The notes below the pieces were generated by a model. The model was not told the origin of the DNA and did no database searches. It saw only the letters and a program-made list of their open reading frames with translations. A stretch of DNA of 64,000 bases. Source: Cristatella mucedo (taxonomy: Eukaryota; Bryozoa; Phylactolaemata; Cristatellidae). The position numbers and the translations under genes are program-made. Numbering within the stretch: the first letter of the stretch is position 1; the number at the start of each line of letters is the position of its first letter. The DNA is taken from contig WPIO01000008.1 of assembly GCA_009760855.2 (NCBI GenBank), positions 757,501 through 821,500 of the forward strand. The letters run 5' to 3'. Below are positions 11,846 to 24,329 of the stretch, piece by piece.

Positions 11846-13074
11846 CGTCGACGTGCGATCTCTTACGCATGCTCAGTCGAGCAGGCGGTCGTGAGGGGCA
11901 CGCCCGCTCGTTCTATGTATTCACTCTGCGTATTTGAAGTCGCCGCTTGTTTGCAGTACAACGACCGCCGATTGATTACCAGCATTTCGGTCGTCCCCAG
12001 CCTTATTTCGACGGTAGCAGCAGTAGCCCGCCTATAGCAGCAGTACTTTAATAGTCAGTCCGCTTAGTCTCGGTTCGACGACCTGCTTTTTGTTACAATG
12101 GCAGACGCTATACAGTTCCAAGTCACATTCTCGAGCCGTGCGACTTCTGAACAATTCTGGATAGATATTAAGCTCACATAGGACGCTATACAAGATGGAA
12201 CATATCTTTTACTTATATACTGTCGTGCGCATCGGTTGGTGATGCACAGTTGCGGAATTTCGGTTTCGAAACGGACGGCTCAGAGCATTCTCGACATTCT
12301 GGGACTTTAATGTATTGGAAGCCGTTGGTTGCTGCCACGCGCTGCTTTCCGTTGGCGGAAGTTTGAGTTTATTTAAGTGCATCAATGCAGAAGCTACGAC
12401 TCCCTGGAGGCGACTCCAGGCGCGAGCTCCACCGGTACGTGCCGAACGTCCGCAAGGGATCGCACGTCTACGTGTGCCATGTTTGTGGCTAAGGACTCAG
12501 AATCCGCGGCATCACGTTCGTAACCTTTGGGATCGGAAGGGTCGGATAATTACTGAGAATCCTCGGCGGTCATCTTTTCTGGCGTCCGTTGCAGGGGATT
12601 ATTTTCATGGCTATTTTGTCTGAAATATAGCTTCCGATGTTGGCTGGTATGAGGCTAGTTGTGACGGCGGAGTTTAGTGCCTGCAAGCTTGATTTGCTGC
12701 TTGCTCAACCAAAAATTGCATTCGAAAGAGGAATAACGCGCTGAAATTATCCGAATCATTAAGTATAACTTGAACAAAATTGAGAAAATTCCACAGCACT
12801 ATTGTACCCTTATTGTGTGCCTTCAGCATCAAGGCTTATTTCAAATAGTTCAAGATGCAGTACTTGAAGCCAACCAGCCTGTAGCGGTATTTAAAACTAT
12901 TTGTCACGAAAGTTTGGTTAGTCTGAAGGCAGATGTATCTGGATGCATTTAAAGATACATCAGAGGTATCAGAGGATTCTTAAGCAAAACTTAAAAATAT
13001 GTAAGGTAAAGGCCACGGCTACTTAAAAGTGCTGCTGACTGCACTGCAGTAACTATCACGGCGATCGAATTTCT
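11846..13074. other. No recognisable feature
   Basis: Only short open frames (for example 12315-12623) without similarity or convincing splice sites. A 27-codon ATG frame begins at 12097, unsupported. Confidence 0.35.
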
Positions 13075-13250
13075 GCAGGAGAGTTCTCCATACCGCACTC
13101 AAAGCCTAAGTGGCTTTCGACGATACCTATGGGGTGGCAACCAGCTTTCATTTCACGAAACAAAGAGACGATGAGAAGCCTGGCTGAGTCAGGATGGCAG
13201 TCGAGGCAATGAGTGCCTTAGAAGTAGCAGCTCAGAAAAGGACTGAGACA
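13075..13250 (-). mobile_element. LINE-B C-terminal fragment
   Basis: Aligns by eye with the minus-strand LINE-B at 48955-49090 (gagagtt, cggctttcg, gagtcagga, gtagcagctcag). Confidence 0.6.
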
Positions 13251-13344
13251 GTCAGCAGCAGCAGAACAGGAACAGACGGCAGCGGAATCGAACTTACGTG
13301 TGTTCGATCTAGATTTCAATGATCATAAGGTTAGCGCTGAAATG

Positions 13345-13435
13345 AACCTAGATTTAGCAGCGTGTGTAAAGCGCCTAGAAAGAGACTGGGTTCTCTGAGG
13401 GCGCTTTATCAATTGTGTTGTTGTTTTTATGATTA
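13345..13435 (+). mobile_element. LINE-A 3' tail
   Basis: Carries aagcgcctagaaagagac, then ttctctgagggcgctttatc, followed by a TTG-rich tail. The tail hairpin is intact. Confidence 0.75.
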
Positions 13436-14154
13436 CCTCTGTAGCGCACAAGCACAGCCACGGTTGAAGCTATGTGTACTGAAATCAGGAAATCCGGTAT
13501 ATAAGGTTTAAGAAGCAATATTGTACGGTTTTATAATAATTTTATGGTAAGACGTTTATGATATTAAATGAGAGCGTTGAAAATAAATCGCAGTGAGTCA
13601 TTCGTCACGTGTCAGGTATTGTAACCTTGTTTATGAGATGCCAGTGTGCAAATCGAAATGATCTGAATTCAATAATTGTGCCTCACACATTTCACTTAAT
13701 TTTATACAAGAAATTTCATATTTCGAGCGACAATTGTTCATCTTATTTTCAAGAGTTGTCCGGCAGTGTGTCGCATGTGAAATGCGGTGCTCAGGGCACG
13801 TCTTGATTCCCGATAAGCATGCAGAAATTTTTGCTTTGCAGGCCTCTCACATCTTAACGGACGCTTTCACGAAGTACTTTTTTTCCACTCTTTTCTTGAT
13901 AAATAGTGCTTACAAGTGGCAAGATGCATCTGCTGAGTGTGCACGGTGACATCTTACTTAGCTACGTCAATCAAATATTGCCCTTCACCATTCTCTCACT
14001 CAAGGCAAAGAGTTCACTGCCTGCGGACTCGCTCCGCCCAAGCGCGCGTCTATTACCGAGCACTCCCGGAAGTACTGGAAAAGACAACGCTGCGCCATCT
14101 TGCCGGGAAGCGTGACGGAAGGGCGAACTTTCTCGCTTTGATTATTAGAGATAC
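13436..14154. other. No recognisable feature
   Basis: Several frames of 65-94 codons with no recognised similarity. Confidence 0.35.
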
Positions 14155-14400
14155 AATTAACTATAATTATTATAATAATGCATTTGATGTAGCTCCTTCA
14201 GATAACTCAATCTCTTTCTAGGCACTTCACATTTGCTGCAAAGGAAGCACGATCGAATGGTTAGCGGTATCATGCTCGATAAACAACAAGAATAATATGG
14301 TTAGGGGTGGCATGCAAAGGGTTGACATGCGAGTTTGGTTAGTTGCAGCATGCACCGTGTAAGCACGCATAAGCACACAAAGGAAGATTAGGAGATTTTA
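14155..14400 (-). mobile_element. LINE-A 3' UTR fragment
   Basis: Starts with an AATTATTATAATAAT tail, then the inverted terminal hairpin and the 3' UTR repeats (ggttagggg, gcatgca, gtgtaagcacgcataagcac). Confidence 0.75.
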
Positions 14401-14754
14401 CTGAACTTTATTCGAAAGCGCACAATGTCGCTGCGTGCCTAGTTCAGTTTTTTCTCCACACTTCTCGCAGGCTGTCTGCAGTAGAAGCCTTCTTTCGTGC
14501 GAAATGCGTCCCTGCACTTAGGCTACCAACATCTATTGTTGGGAACGACCCAAATAGGACGAACGAGTCCGAACGGAAACCTGTACCTCGACTGGAGAAC
14601 TAGGGCTCCGCTTCCACCGTGAAGGCAGGAATTTCTCACGCAGTACACCGAACTACTTCTAGTTCTTATCGGCAAATCCCTACCGGCGGCGAGGGCGTCG
14701 AAACAGCGCCGAAAACGAAAAACGAAGCCCGAGCGAGCGTCGCCCTACCCTTGT

Positions 14755-14790
14755 GTAGAAAGAAAGTCGATAATGTAAACGCAGCTTAAT
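14755..14790. mobile_element. Isolated end of the TIR element
   Basis: Shows gaaagtcg then gtaaacgcagc, the same outer end as the elements at 4.9-6.4 kb. The partner end was not found upstream. Confidence 0.45.
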
Positions 14791-14874
14791 CTTTAACGAG
14801 ATGCGACCGCTCGCTCGAGGCAGCAGTAGCAGCACACGGTAATATGACATTAATTCATTTGTGTAACATTTGCA

Positions 14875-15060
14875 GAAGGGTCAGTGTCAAAAGCTCCAAG
14901 ACGACCCGGAGCAAACAGTTCCGGTGGACGGCGTGGACATCCAGACTGCTTACGTTTGCAGTCGCAGCATCCGGGCACCCATAAGTAATCAAGTGCCCGT
15001 TAGGTCCTACACCCACCCCCTGCTGACAGGCTGCAGATCAGCATACTTCCAGCTAGTAAA
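14875..15060 (+). other. Candidate coding exon, unknown protein
   Basis: After a good acceptor (aacatttgcag) an open frame of about 60 codons uses varied codons (KGQCQKLQDDPEQTVPVDG, then VDIQTAYVCSRSIR). A possible donor GTAAAG lies at about 15056. No family recognised and no partner exon seen. Confidence 0.2.
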
Positions 15061-15596
15061 GTATATTTAAATAATATATATAAATAAGACGATTTACATA
15101 TATAAAAACATCCATTTGCTAGCAAAGCTGCAACCCTCTTCAAACCGAGGCCGTTAAATCCTGTCATGCCCGTAGGTTTCGGAAGCAGAGGCTGCTGTTG
15201 CCTCGAAACCTCTGCCTTTCGATGCTGAATTATTGTTGATCGAGGCTCCGTCTAAGTAAGTTTATAGATTTCCCATTGTACATGTTATAAATCGTCAGTC
15301 CGTGCATATCCAAGTCTTCCGGTTGAGTTGACCTCCCTTAAACAGACGCCAGTACGCGTTTTTAGTAGCCTGGTGGGCGTTTAGCTGGGCGTTGGGCATA
15401 AGTGAATGCAAGGTGAGGGATTAGTAGGATAAGTAGCTCTAAGATATCTCGACTGACGGGTAGATTGAGATGATTGATTCAAATTGACATAGGAACATAT
15501 TTTCAAAACAGCGAACTGACTCACGCCTGCATTTACGCGGTTGCCAACTCCATAAGACCGTACTTCCGGCTTGTAACGAACACAGTTCAAACCCAT

Positions 15597-15745
15597 CAAA
15601 CGTGTAGGTGTAAGGTGCTCTCACTCCACGACCCAAGTCGTGGGTTTGAGTCTTGCTGCAGGAAATTCTGTGTGGCCTACTGCAAGCTGGACAGATAGCC
15701 ACTAAGGTTTTTCTCTCGACACGTTCATGTTGCTGTGTAATCAGC
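15597..15745 (+). mobile_element. SINE2, diverged copy
   Basis: Head gtgtaaggtgctctcactcc, then the CACGACCCAAGTCGTGG hairpin, a B-box-like gggtttgagtc and a SINE2 body. Confidence 0.6.
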
Positions 15746-17020
15746 TAATGTAAACCTTTAAATCATAGTTTAGATATACGTGTGTAGAATACCTGACTTG
15801 GACGAACATATACCTACACCTCGCGTAAATATATGTCAGATCTGAGTCGGGCTATTGATAATTAATTTAGTCTGCACTTGGGTCTGTAAATACTATATGA
15901 ATCTTTGTGTAGTCAACACCACAGCATTACCAACACCTGAAAGAAAGATTTTTAAGTCGAGGGTGACGTTGAGACTAGCTGTTAGATGAGTTCTGCTGGA
16001 TGATATGCAGTTTTTAGTATTATTCATCATCAAATCCGTCTTGAATACCAGCATGCACACTACTGATGTGCAAATCTTACTGGAGCACCTGTCAGCCTGC
16101 CCAGATAGTAGAGGGACAGCAGTGCTTTAGGTCTGAGGCTGATTATAGAGCTTATGCGGCTAAAGGTCAACCAGAGATCCTTTAAAGTGTAAATCGCTCT
16201 GAGGATTATTATCCGGCTTTTATTTCTTTGCCCACAAATTTATTCTCTTGCCAGTCTAGTCGTCAAAAACAAGCCAGGCTTTTACTCTCCTCCTGCCTGT
16301 CTGGTCGCCGAGAAAAAACTAAGCAATAATTTCTATGCAGATGGCACACTACCGCAACTGATCACGTTTTACTTTTAGCACCTGTAATGTCACTTCCCTC
16401 GTAAGTTGCAATGTCCCTTGCAGTCTCTCCGTGGTATCTGGTTATCCTGTTCCATAATGACTTTTAGCTGAATGACTACACGATCTGTACAGCCGAGTCT
16501 GCCAACTTTCAGTTGCTTCTTTTGGCGAAATTCCGGCCAACTAGGCATGTCCATTCAATTGCGAATTTCGCGAGGCTTCTTAACCTCACCACTTCCAGGT
16601 CTTGATGTGCAAGGCTGTGGTTAACGTTGTCGTGAACTGATATTTTATCTAGTTAACACTGCAAAAATTACCTTTGCAGTCAAAGACAATACGCAAGCTG
16701 TATATGTATTTGTGACATATGCATTTTCTTCAGCATTGTAAAGTTCCTGGAAAGATTATTGCTTGCCCTGTTTTTTGTTCAACAAAGTAACGATCAATCC
16801 TGTAACATGTGCTCGTTATAACCAAGCCTACCTATGACATGCTATCTATGCAAGCAGATTGCCCTGGTAGCTGCTATCTATGCTTACTTATAGCCTTACA
16901 CGATATCTATGTGAGCATCTTGCTGCAATATTTTTTCTTTATGCATGCGAAGGTATGATATTGATTTCTGAGTGATTACGAAGTAAGTATTTATTGTCAA
17001 AACAACGCAATGTTTCGTGT
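15746..17020. other. No recognisable feature
   Basis: AT-moderate sequence without long open frames or recognisable repeats. Confidence 0.45.
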
Positions 17021-17033
17021 GTGTGTGTGAGAA

Positions 17034-17099
<66 letters not shown>

Positions 17100-17102
17100 T
17101 GT
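17021..17102. repeat. (GT)n microsatellite
   Basis: Nearly pure GT repeat, with an AATGTA interruption near its start. Confidence 0.95.
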
Positions 17103-17284
17103 GTTAACATGCTGACACTACACTGTGCATGGTGCCAGTAACACACACTTGCATGTTGACCCTGTTCGTGTAACCTCTAACCATGGTATGCTTGTTGTCA
17201 TTGAGCATGCTACCACTAACCATTCGGAATGCAGACTAAGGTAGAGTCTCTCTGCTTATTTTGCTCTATCTCTCGGCAGCTTTT

Positions 17285-19556
17285 ATAATATAATAATAGT
17301 AATTATAATAATGCACTTGATAAAAAGCCCTCGGAGAACTCAATCTCTTTCTAGGCGCTTTACATCTACTGCAAAGGGAAACGCGATTGAATCGTGAGTA
17401 ATATCATGCTTGATAAACAACATGAACAACGTGGTTAGGGGCGACATGCACAGGGTCAGCATGCAAATGCGGTTAGTGGCAGCATGCACAGTGTCAGCAC
17501 GCATAAGCACATGAAGGACGAATCAAAGAGACCCACTAAATGCTGTCCTAAATAGGTGTGTTTTTAAGTTCTTTTTAAATGTGGTCAAGGCCGGGGATGT
17601 TGTGACGAAAGTCGGGAGTGAGTTCCAGGCTTTGGGAGTATACGAACTAGATGCACGGTCTCCAAAGGATTTGAGGTTTGTACGAGGTATTGGCAAACTG
17701 TTGGATTCCGAAAAGCGGGTGGTACGATGCTTGGCCTGATGGGGGAGTAGATCTGAGAGATAGGCTGGAGCCAAAGAATGAAGTGACCTAAAAGTGAACG
17801 ACAAAGCTTTGAAGTCGATCCGTTGCTTGACTGGTAGCCAGTGCAGGTCGGCGAGTAGTGGTGTGATGTGGCAACTGCAACGCTCACGACAGAAAAGCTT
17901 AGCTGCAAAGTTTTGCTCAAGCTGCAATCTCCTGATCGCACATGCCGGTAGGCCAGTAAGCAGTGAGTTGCAGAAGTCGAGACGGGATGTCACGAATGCA
18001 TGAAACAACTTAGACGTGGTATCCTTATCTAAACAAACCAGAGTTTTAGCAATGTTATGTAGCTGAAAATAGGCAGATTTGACTGTGGAGCTGATGAGGT
18101 CGTCTAACGAGAGCTCACTTCGGAACATGACGCCTAGATTTCGAGCTGATTCAATAGGATATGCTGGCAGAGCCCATTTCGAGAGTCAGCCTTTCCAATT
18201 TGTGAATCACACTGGGTTTGCCCATAACTAGTAAGTTAGTTTTATCATCGTTTAGCTGTAGAAAATTTGCTGCCATCCATGTGCAGATGTCATCAATACA
18301 TGCAGCAAGTGAGTTGAGAGAATTCGAGGTGCTCGAAAGCTGGGAGGAATCAAAGGAAAGGTACAACGGAGTGTCATCCGAATAAAAGTGAAAGCCTAGA
18401 TTGTGCTTGGCAATCACACCAGCAAGAGGGAGAGTATAAACCGTGAAAAGAACCGGACCTAGCACGGAGTGCTGAGGTACCTCATATTTCAGAAGTACGT
18501 CGGATGATCTTTGTCCATTCACGTCAATACTCTGGAGTCTCCCACTGAAATAGGACCTGAACCACTGCAGAGCAGTGCCAGTGATGCCCAGGCGAGATGA
18601 TAGGCGCTCTAGACGAACAGTGTGATCGACGGTATGAAAAGCTGCCGAAAGATCGAGCAAAACAAGCGGAGGTACTTTATCCATGTCTGCATTTCTAAGT
18701 AGGTTATTGTACACCCTAAGCAATGCTGATTCTGTTGAGCGATTAGCTCTAAAGCCAGACTGTAACTTACTAGCAAGGTTTGAAGTTTCAATATATGAGT
18801 TTAGCTGGCCTGCCATGACCCGTTCCAGTGTCTTTGATAGGAATGGTAGAAGGGAGACTGGGCGGTAGTTGCTCAAGTTCTCTTGGTCAAGTGTAGCTTT
18901 CTTGAGAAGTGGCCTGACTACAGCTTTTTTTAAAGGTGCTGGGACATGACCTGAGGCTAATGAAATATTAATTATGTTAGTTATGCATGGCAGCAGCAGA
19001 TAAATGCACAGTAGGAGCAGAACAGTGGGAATAGGGTCCAGAGGACTTGTTGTCTTCCTTGATTGGGATATGAACTTGAGGACGAGATCACTAGTAACCT
19101 GCTTAAATGTAGACATTGAGGAGCAGCCAGGACTCGGGGAACAGCATTCTAGTGGGGATGTTGTCATCGCAGGGATAGACTCCCTGATCTTATCTATCTT
19201 GAGCACAAAGAATCGATCGGCTAGATCATCACAAGGATCATCAGGTAAGGAGCTAATCTGAGAGCTGTTGAGGAGATGGTTGATCGTCGACATCGGCATT
19301 TTGGATTGTGCATCTGTGATTCAACAATATTTTTTATAGAAGCTAGACTTGGCCTTTGCTAGGATCAAAGGTACGACCTACAGTAGTCTTCATATGCCTG
19401 TCGATGGACAGTCAGTCCTGATCTTTTGTATGCTTTTTCAAGCCTGTGCTTAGTAGACCTGGCTAGTTTAATGTCTGTGGTAAACCATGGGCCATCTGGG
19501 CGAGGGCGAACAGTGCGATTAGTCAGAGGTCAAAACTCGTCGAGCATGTCAGCTTT
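17285..19556 (-). mobile_element. LINE-A (L2/CR1-like non-LTR retrotransposon), long minus copy
   Basis: Contains the linker region (WFTTDIKLA, TVHRQAYEDYC), then the reverse transcriptase in one frame at 19299-18151 (382 codons: NYRPVSLLPFLSK, QSGFRANRSTESALL, LLDLSAAF, FHFYSDDTPLYL). The C-terminal part follows in another frame at 18128-17523 (HITPLLADLHWLPVKQ, PKAWNSLP), then the 3' UTR and tail hairpin. Motif B reads VPQHSVLGP instead of VPQGSVLGP, and a frameshift lies at 18128-18151. The copy is therefore defective. The endonuclease is missing. Confidence 0.88.
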
Positions 19557-21161
19557 TGATGCTATCGATAGCCAAGTTCTTCCTGAGGGCCTTTCATCTC
19601 GCCTGGGTACTGGCACTGCACTGCAATGGTTCAGGTCTTATCACTGTGGGATACTACAGAGTATTGATATGAATGGACACAAATCATTGGAGGAACCTCT
19701 GAAATATGGGGTACCTCTGGGCTCTGTGGTTGGTCCTGTACTTTTCACGGTGTATACCCTTCCTCTTGCCGACGTGATTGCCAAGCACAATCTCGGCTTT
19801 CACTTCTATGCAGATTCTCTACGATCCCTCCCAGCATTTCACCATGTGGAATTCTCACAGAAGTTCTTCTAGAGCGCCTCTCGTCTCGCCTGGGCATCAC
19901 TGGCACTGCTCTGCAATGGTTCAGGTCCTATCTCAGTGGGAGACTCTAGATTATTGACGTGAATGGATAAAGATCATCCGAGGTACCTCTGAAATATGGG
20001 GTAAGTCAGGGCTCCATGCTAGGTCTGGTTCTTTTCACGGTTTATACTCTCCCTCTTGCTGAAGTGATTGCCAAGCACAATCTAGGCTTTCACTTTTATT
20101 CGGATGACACTCAGTTGTACCTTTGCTGTGATCCCTCCCAGCCTTCAAGCATCTCGAATTCTCTCAACTCACTTGCTGCATGTATTGATGACATCCGCAC
20201 ATGGATGGCAGCAAATTTTCTACAGCTAAACGATGATAAAACTAACTTACTAGTTATGGGCAAACCCAGTGTGATCCAGAGATTGGAAAGGCTGACTCTC
20301 GAAATGGGCTCTGCCAGCATATCCTATTGAATCAGCTCGAAATCTAGGCGTCATGTTCCAAAGTGACCTCTCGTTAGACGACCTCATCAGCTCCACAGTC
20401 AAATCTGCCTATTTTCAGCTACATAACATTGCTAAAACTCTGGTTTGTTTAGATAAGGATACCACGTCTAAGTTGTTTCATGCATTCGTGACATCCCGTC
20501 TCGACTTCTGCAACTCACTGTTTACTGGCCTACCGGCATGTGCGATCAGGCGATTGCAGCTGGTGCAAAACTCTGCAGCTAGGCTTGTCTGTCGTGAGCG
20601 TTGCAGTTGCCACATCACACCACTTCTTGCCGACCTGCACTGGCTATCAGTCAAGCAACGGATCGACTTCAAAGCTTTGTCGTTCACTTTTAGGTCACTT
20701 CATTCTTTGGCTCCAGCCTCTCAGATCTACTCCCCCACCAGGCCAAGCATCATACCACCCACTTTTTGGAATCCAGCAGTCTACCAATACCTCGTACAAA
20801 CCTCAAATCCTTTGGAGACGTGCATTTAGTTCGTATGCTCCCAAAGCCTGGAACTCCCTCCCGACTTGCGTCAGAACATCCCCTGACTTGACCAAATTTA
20901 AAAAGAACTTAAAAACACACCTATTTAGGACAGCATTTAGTGGGTCTCTTTAATTCGTTCTTTATGTGCTTATGCATGCTGACACTGTGCATGCTGCCAC
21001 TAACCACATTTGCATGCTGACCCTATGCATGTCACCCCTAACCACGTTATTCATGTTGTTTATCAAGCATGATTTTACCACCATTCAATTGCATTTCCCT
21101 TTGCAGCAAATGTAACGCACCTAGAAAGAGATTGAGTTCTCTGAGGGCGCTTTATCAAGTG

Positions 21162-21197
<36 letters not shown>

Positions 21198-21200
21198 TAA
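19557..21200 (+). mobile_element. LINE-A, plus copy facing the previous one
   Basis: Begins inside the RT domain. The segment SSRLG...FHFYAD occurs twice (19560-19830 and 19873-20140), the second with FHFYSDDTQLYL. It then runs through QLNDDKTNLLVMGKPSVI, the same ASISY frameshift, the C-terminus, and a 3' UTR with a 38-bp tandem dimer (20973-21010, 21011-21048). It ends in the tail hairpin and an (ATT)n tail. Confidence 0.88.
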
Positions 21201-21260
21201 GCGCCATCAGATAACTCAATCTCTTTCTAGGCGCTTTACATTTGCTCTACGGTGGCTAGC
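21197..21260 (-). mobile_element. LINE-A tail in inverted orientation
   Basis: After the (ATT)n of the plus copy the sequence reads the reverse terminus (agcgccatcagataactcaa, tctctttctaggcgc). Two tails are therefore joined tail to tail. Confidence 0.75.
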
Positions 21261-21379
21261 AAATAATTTAACTATCTCACTCGTTCTGTCTCGGCTGGAT
21301 TGCCGCAATTCTATTTTGACCGGGCTACCGAAAAAATTCACCACAGCCACTGCAGCTTGTGATGAATATGGCTTTAAGG

Positions 21380-21830
21380 CTAGTTTACAAATCTCAGTGG
21401 TTTGACCGTGTATCTCCTCTGCTGAAAGAGCTCGGATGTCTGCCGGTTTATCAATGGATAAAGTATAAGAGTAAAGTTCTTATGCTGACCCGCAAGGCCC
21501 GCTGGGGCTCGGCTCATCCACACCTAGTATAACTGCTGGACCAGTTTCAGCCTCGTCGTGCCCCCAGGTCCTGTATGGGCCATAAATTAGCTGTTCAAAT
21601 TCTCCCCTCTGCTTAAAGACCGTTGGCGACATAAACCTTTGCTCCGCAGATCCTAAATTGTGAAACTCACTTCACAATCACTTCGAAACGCCAACTACTC
21701 TCCTGCTGCCGAATATTGCACGTCTTTCCAGAGGTCTTGAGCTGCCACTTCCACCCTACTCACTACCTCAACTGCTCTCCTGCATCAGCTATGCTTGTCA
21801 CTTTCTCATTGCGACTGCCTACCCTGAAAC
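21380..21830 (+). mobile_element. LINE-B C-terminal fragment, decayed
   Basis: Out-of-frame remains of the LINE-B C-terminus: LTRKARWGSAHPHL, QFQPRRAPRSCM, HFHPTHYLNCSPAS. Compare 54968-55447. Confidence 0.65.
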
Positions 21831-23481
21831 TCGTGCTCTCGTTTTCGTCGACGAACGCCCAGGCTGCCGTTTGCTTCTGCTGCAAACGATAACAGCCAGT
21901 AGCGCACCTCCGGAAGAGGAGAGCTCGCACCCTAAAGCGATACGCTGAAGGCTCGCGTCGCGCGAAAAGCCTCCAGAATCGCGGCGCATGCCGCCGCCGC
22001 CAGGTGACACTCCGCTAGAAGCCTGCCGCCGCCAGGTGGACGGGTTAGTGGCAGTTATGGGCAATGGCTATCTTGGACGTTTCCGGCCGAGTGCCGCTTC
22101 AGTCGGGTCCGAGTTCGGTTTTCGGAGGCCTTAGAAACCCCTCGCCTGCGGGCTTCCCGAGGCTCTGGAATTGTGTGCGCGTGCGCGCAACGGCCGGAGA
22201 GCGACCGACTCACCGGAGAGCGAGCCTGGAGTCAAAGCTAACCCATCCTAGCGATCGAGGCCGCGCCAAAGTGCGTCTCGCCTTTTCCTGACTGAAGCTC
22301 CAGTTCTCGCTGCAGCAGTAGGCCGTCGCACGGCCGCTTCCGCTTCCGGCTGGCACTACTCACGCCACTGCAGCCGGCTGCGCCGGCACCGGCGCGTTAT
22401 TCTGCAGCGGTTCTTCCCGCTTATCTAATGCCCGCGCGGGGCGTCTCGGGACTCAAACGGGGCCCGCCAAATCGAAACCACTCCAGAAATTCGGCGGATT
22501 CGTTCCGTCATGCTAAGGGCTCGTGTTTTATTTTTGGGGCAGGGTCAAGTATAAGATTTTCGCTAACTCATCCGTCTCTTGTCAGCCAGACGGATTGATA
22601 AAAGCTTGAAGATCAAGGATTGTGTAAGCATCCTTCTCTGACAAGGCGAACGGCGAATCGCCTGCATTGCCACAGCGCTGTGACCCGTCTGGAAACGCTG
22701 TTGCGAAATGTCGATGAAACCGCACGCGTGCCGCCGTCTCAGCTAGTTCGATAGATAAACTGATAGATGCCATGCATGCCTTTTGAGTGTGCGCCCTGTG
22801 ACGCTTGTGCTGCGTCGGTTGAGTCGACAAACGAATGTCTGGCCCCAGTGTCTGCACGACTGACTGGGGTTACGGAAACGCATTGGGTTTAGGTTTGAAT
22901 CCGTACCTCTATTTTTGCCGAGTGACGGGACGAATTACCCGTTGTCCCTCGCTGCTGTTAGGTTCTTTGTTTTAGCTTACCCCCTAGAATACGGCGAAGG
23001 TATAGCCAAAAAAGTCCCTAAGACGTTTTTTCAGTCGCCCTCCTTAAATTCCTTTGTAAGTTGCCATCACAATAAGGTCACCTGTCGTTCGTTGCTAGCA
23101 CATTTGCCAGGCACTCGGCGACTTGATCGAGAGAGTGGGCGATCCGGAACTGACGCGAGCCGTCGCTGCCTCGAGCAAAACTGCTAAGCATTTAACCGTG
23201 CAATCACAACCACGCCACGGATCCATAGCATGGCTGCGACCACATGCTTCAATTTATTGCAGTACCTCAATGTCAAGGACACTCAAGCCTGCTACTGGCA
23301 CCCTCGTCTCAATGTTTGTCAAAAGTGTGCCACTTTGTTGCGGTTAGACAGGCGAGCCAGCGTAGACTATTATCCATTAAAAGTCATGAGCCCAGGTGCC
23401 TTGAAAGAATATTTTAGCCCAACTTAATTGCAGAGCAAGACCACAGAGTGAGGGCACAGAGCGAGAGCACGAGGCCCAGGT
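21831..23481. other. GC-rich stretch, no supported gene
   Basis: CpG-rich from about 21840 to 22500, with open frames on both strands but no recognised protein. It might be a CpG-rich promoter or an old element; the sequence alone does not decide. Confidence 0.3.
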
Positions 23482-23770
23482 ATCTCATTTCAGTTTCGAG
23501 AACCGTATAAGAACTTTTGCAGGTAAGATGAAGTCATGCTGCTCGCGAGGTGGATTATCGCGAACAATATTAAGTGATTTATGAAGGCTGTTGCAGACCC
23601 AGATTGTTATGTCCCAGATTTGGCCAAGTAGAAGACTGCACATTTCCTCAACTAGACTGACGGTTGAAAGCAATAAATCGGGTAAAAGCTCACCAGCTTT
23701 TTCCAACTCCTTTAGTTGTTGAGATGTGTTTTTCTGTGCTTTTCGAGCATATTTGTCGGTCTCATCTAGA
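23482..23770 (-). other. Coding-like minus-strand block, unknown
   Basis: About 95 codons without a stop after a TTCCTTAG acceptor-like site, reading DETDKYARKAQKNTSQQ, then LKELEKAGELLPDLLL, and ending KVLIRFSKLK and TGA. Varied composition suggests true coding origin. No family recognised; it may belong to the adjacent transposon. Confidence 0.3.
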
Positions 23771-24329
23771 CTAAGGAAATCGCAGCTTACCCAAGTGAAT
23801 GGCGCCTATTCACGCACATGCGCCCTCCGGTAGTGACCTCCGGCCCTCCGGTAGCTTCGCAGTTACACTGCTTCAATTGCCGAATCAAGTAGTCTGCATC
23901 TCCCTTTGGCTTCGTCAGCTCTTCGTCAGCACTGTCAGCTCTGTTCACCTCAAAGAGGAGAAGTGTCGAGTGTCGAGACGTTGTCAAGACGCACGCAAGT
24001 GTCGAGACGTTGATGAGACGCGCCTAGAGTATCGTTATTATATCTGGGAGGTAATAAGTGACTAAGAAATGGTGCCGTCCCGTATCGGCGCCTGCCGGTC
24101 GGCGCCGGTTGGCGCCGGAGCTCCATTGTTTTCTTTGCCTCTTGGACAGTCGGGACATTATAGTCAGTTATCTATTTGGGGAAGAACAAGATCGAGTGGA
24201 TGCCTCCGGGATGGTTTGGAAAGAGCTAATGCTTCCGCTTCCGATCAAGTTCAAGGCCTTTTTCACGGCTCGATACGGTGAGTAAGCAGCTTTCAAGCTC
24301 CTCCAACGGAATCTTGCCACGGCGTTTGA

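Noticed and set aside
17285-19556. Active LINE
   Set aside because: It lacks the endonuclease, has a frameshift and altered RT motif B glycines; only domain remnants are present.
20973-21048. CRISPR-like repeats
   Set aside because: Two adjacent 38-bp units without spacers, inside a retrotransposon 3' UTR of a eukaryote.
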